NCBI GenBank assembly: GCA_024653645.1
Contig: JANLHK010000097.1
Location: forward strand, 1 to 6,125
Reading direction: 5' to 3'
Length of the DNA stretch: 6,125 nucleotides
Origin: Candidatus Roizmanbacteria bacterium
GTDB taxonomy: Bacteria > Patescibacteriota > Microgenomatia > UBA1406
The first letter of the stretch is position 1; each line of letters begins with the position of its first letter. The notes under the pieces were generated by a model. The model was not told the origin of the DNA, did no database searches, and worked only from the letters and a program-made list of their open reading frames with translations. This document shows positions 5,539 to 6,125 of the stretch, piece by piece. A program made the position numbers and the translations under genes.

Positions 5539-5552
5539 GGATAGTATCCACA
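5539..5552. promoter_or_regulatory. Palindrome with overlapping DnaA-like 9-mer in the divergent spacer
   Basis: GGATAGTATCC (5539-5549) is a perfect 5+1+5 palindrome between the divergent DUF11 and flavoprotein promoters, just upstream of the minus-strand -35. GTATCCACA (5544-5552) overlaps it and matches the DnaA box at 8 of 9 bases. It is a possible operator, but short enough to be chance. Confidence 0.25.
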
Positions 5553-5582
5553 TATTCTAGCTCAGTAGACGGAAAAAAACCG

Positions 5583-5588
5583 TATAAT
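5583..5588 (+). promoter_or_regulatory. -10 box of the flavoprotein gene, predicted leaderless
   Basis: TATAAT (perfect) ends 6 nt before the ATG at 5595. No good -35 is found at 16-18 nt spacing (5559-5566 reads AGCTCAGT), and no extended -10 TG is present. The GAGGT next to the ATG is too close to act as a Shine-Dalgarno. Confidence 0.55.
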
Positions 5589-5594
5589 CGAGGT

Positions 5595-6125
5595 ATGAAG
5601 GTAGCTATATTGGGTGCGGGGTTTGCTGGACTAGCAGCGGCTTATGACCTCGTGCAGGCAGGACACGCCGTCACTATATATGAAAAGGCGCCCCATGCCG
5701 GCGGTGCCGCAGGTGGATTTAAGCTTCCCCATTGGGACTGGCACCTCGATTTTGCCTATCATCACCTCTTTACTTCTGACGCTGATATCGTGAGATTTTG
5801 CAAAGAAATCGGGTGGAGTGCCTTTATAACAAGACGTCCTATCACCGCGAGCAGCTATGCATTTCCCTCCTCGGACACCCCTAATCCCCAAGAAATATAT
5901 AAATTAGATACTCCACTTGATCTACTGACCTTCCCCAAACTGTCCTTACTGAACCGCATTCGTGCAGGAATCGTATTAGCTGCGCTCAAATTTGGGCCGC
6001 CGCTCGCCTACTATCACAACCATACGGCATACGAATTACTGAGCACCCTCATGGGAACATCCGCGTGGAACACCTTATGGGAACCTCTCTTTAGTCATAA
6101 ATATGGAACTGATGCCCATACCATC
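5595..6125 (+). CDS. FAD/NAD(P)-binding amine-oxidase-like oxidoreductase (HemY/COG1232-like), 3'-truncated by the window edge
   Basis: 177 residues are visible and the frame is open at the window end. Seen: MKVAILGAGFAG, a Rossmann GxGxxG (G7, G9, G12) with the acidic ribose-binding residue E30 at the end of the second strand, then the GGAAGG stretch (36-41) typical of FAD-binding amine-oxidase-fold proteins. Further on, FAYHHLFTSD, LDTPLDLL and WEPLFSHKYG resemble segments of the bacterial NAD(P)/FAD-dependent oxidoreductases grouped with HemY, phytoene desaturases and UDP-galactopyranose mutases. The substrate is unknown. In related genomes such genes often sit among glycosyltransferases, so a part in envelope sugar or lipid modification is an inference. 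It is divergent from the DUF11 gene across a 98-bp spacer. The start is supported by the -10 box 6 nt upstream and by the N-terminal fit to the Rossmann strand. Confidence 0.85.
   Translation, partial: MKVAILGAGFAGLAAAYDLVQAGHAVTIYEKAPHAGGAAGGFKLPHWDWHLDFAYHHLFTSDADIVRFCKEIGWSAFITRRPITASSYAFPSSDTPNPQEIYKLDTPLDLLTFPKLSLLNRIRAGIVLAALKFGPPLAYYHNHTAYELLSTLMGTSAWNTLWEPLFSHKYGTDAHTI

Noticed and set aside
1..6125. CRISPR array, insertion sequence, retroelement or phage genes
   Set aside because: No regularly spaced direct repeats and no transposase, integrase, reverse transcriptase or Cas motifs in any large frame.

Overview
The window looks like part of a Patescibacteria (Candidate Phyla Radiation) chromosome. 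I infer this from three things: a DUF11-type surface protein of a style common in those genomes, with a VPATG/hydrophobic/RKR tail; small AT-rich spacers with nearly perfect sigma70 promoters; and a GT39-like membrane glycosyltransferase near a HemY-like flavoprotein, a pairing typical of their envelope-polysaccharide loci. No rRNA, tRNA or housekeeping marker is present, so this assignment is moderate only. Sense codons read by the standard code.

Layout. Positions 1-1560 (+) hold the 3' part of a GT-C/GT39-like polytopic glycosyltransferase. It converges on a lipoprotein gene (1622-2236, -), with a strong hairpin between them that terminates the minus-strand gene. The lipoprotein gene is preceded by an unusual ~310-nt leader (2237-2547, -). 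This leader starts at a consensus promoter (2553-2581), is packed with stems, contains two mutually exclusive hairpins, and ends in a GNRA-capped hairpin abutting a canonical Shine-Dalgarno. The lipoprotein and the proximal part of its leader are clearly more GC-rich than the neighbours. Next comes a 684-aa cytoplasmic protein of unknown function (2596-4650, -). A 200-bp spacer follows, with tandem DnaA-box-like sites and a strong terminator. Then come a secreted DUF11/sorting-signal protein (4852-5496, -) and, divergently, the 5' part of a FAD/NAD(P)-binding amine-oxidase-like protein (5595-6125, +).

The genes do not form one operon; each minus-strand gene appears to have its own promoter. 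The glycosyltransferase, the surface protein, the lipoprotein and possibly the flavoprotein all fit cell-envelope functions. The start signals fall into two classes. The 684-aa, DUF11 and flavoprotein genes have -10 boxes only 6-8 nt before ATG and no usable Shine-Dalgarno, so they are probably leaderless. The lipoprotein instead has a long structured leader and a perfect AAGGAG. That contrast, with the change in GC content and short inverted repeats at the module's edges, makes 1560-2547 the most interesting part of the window.
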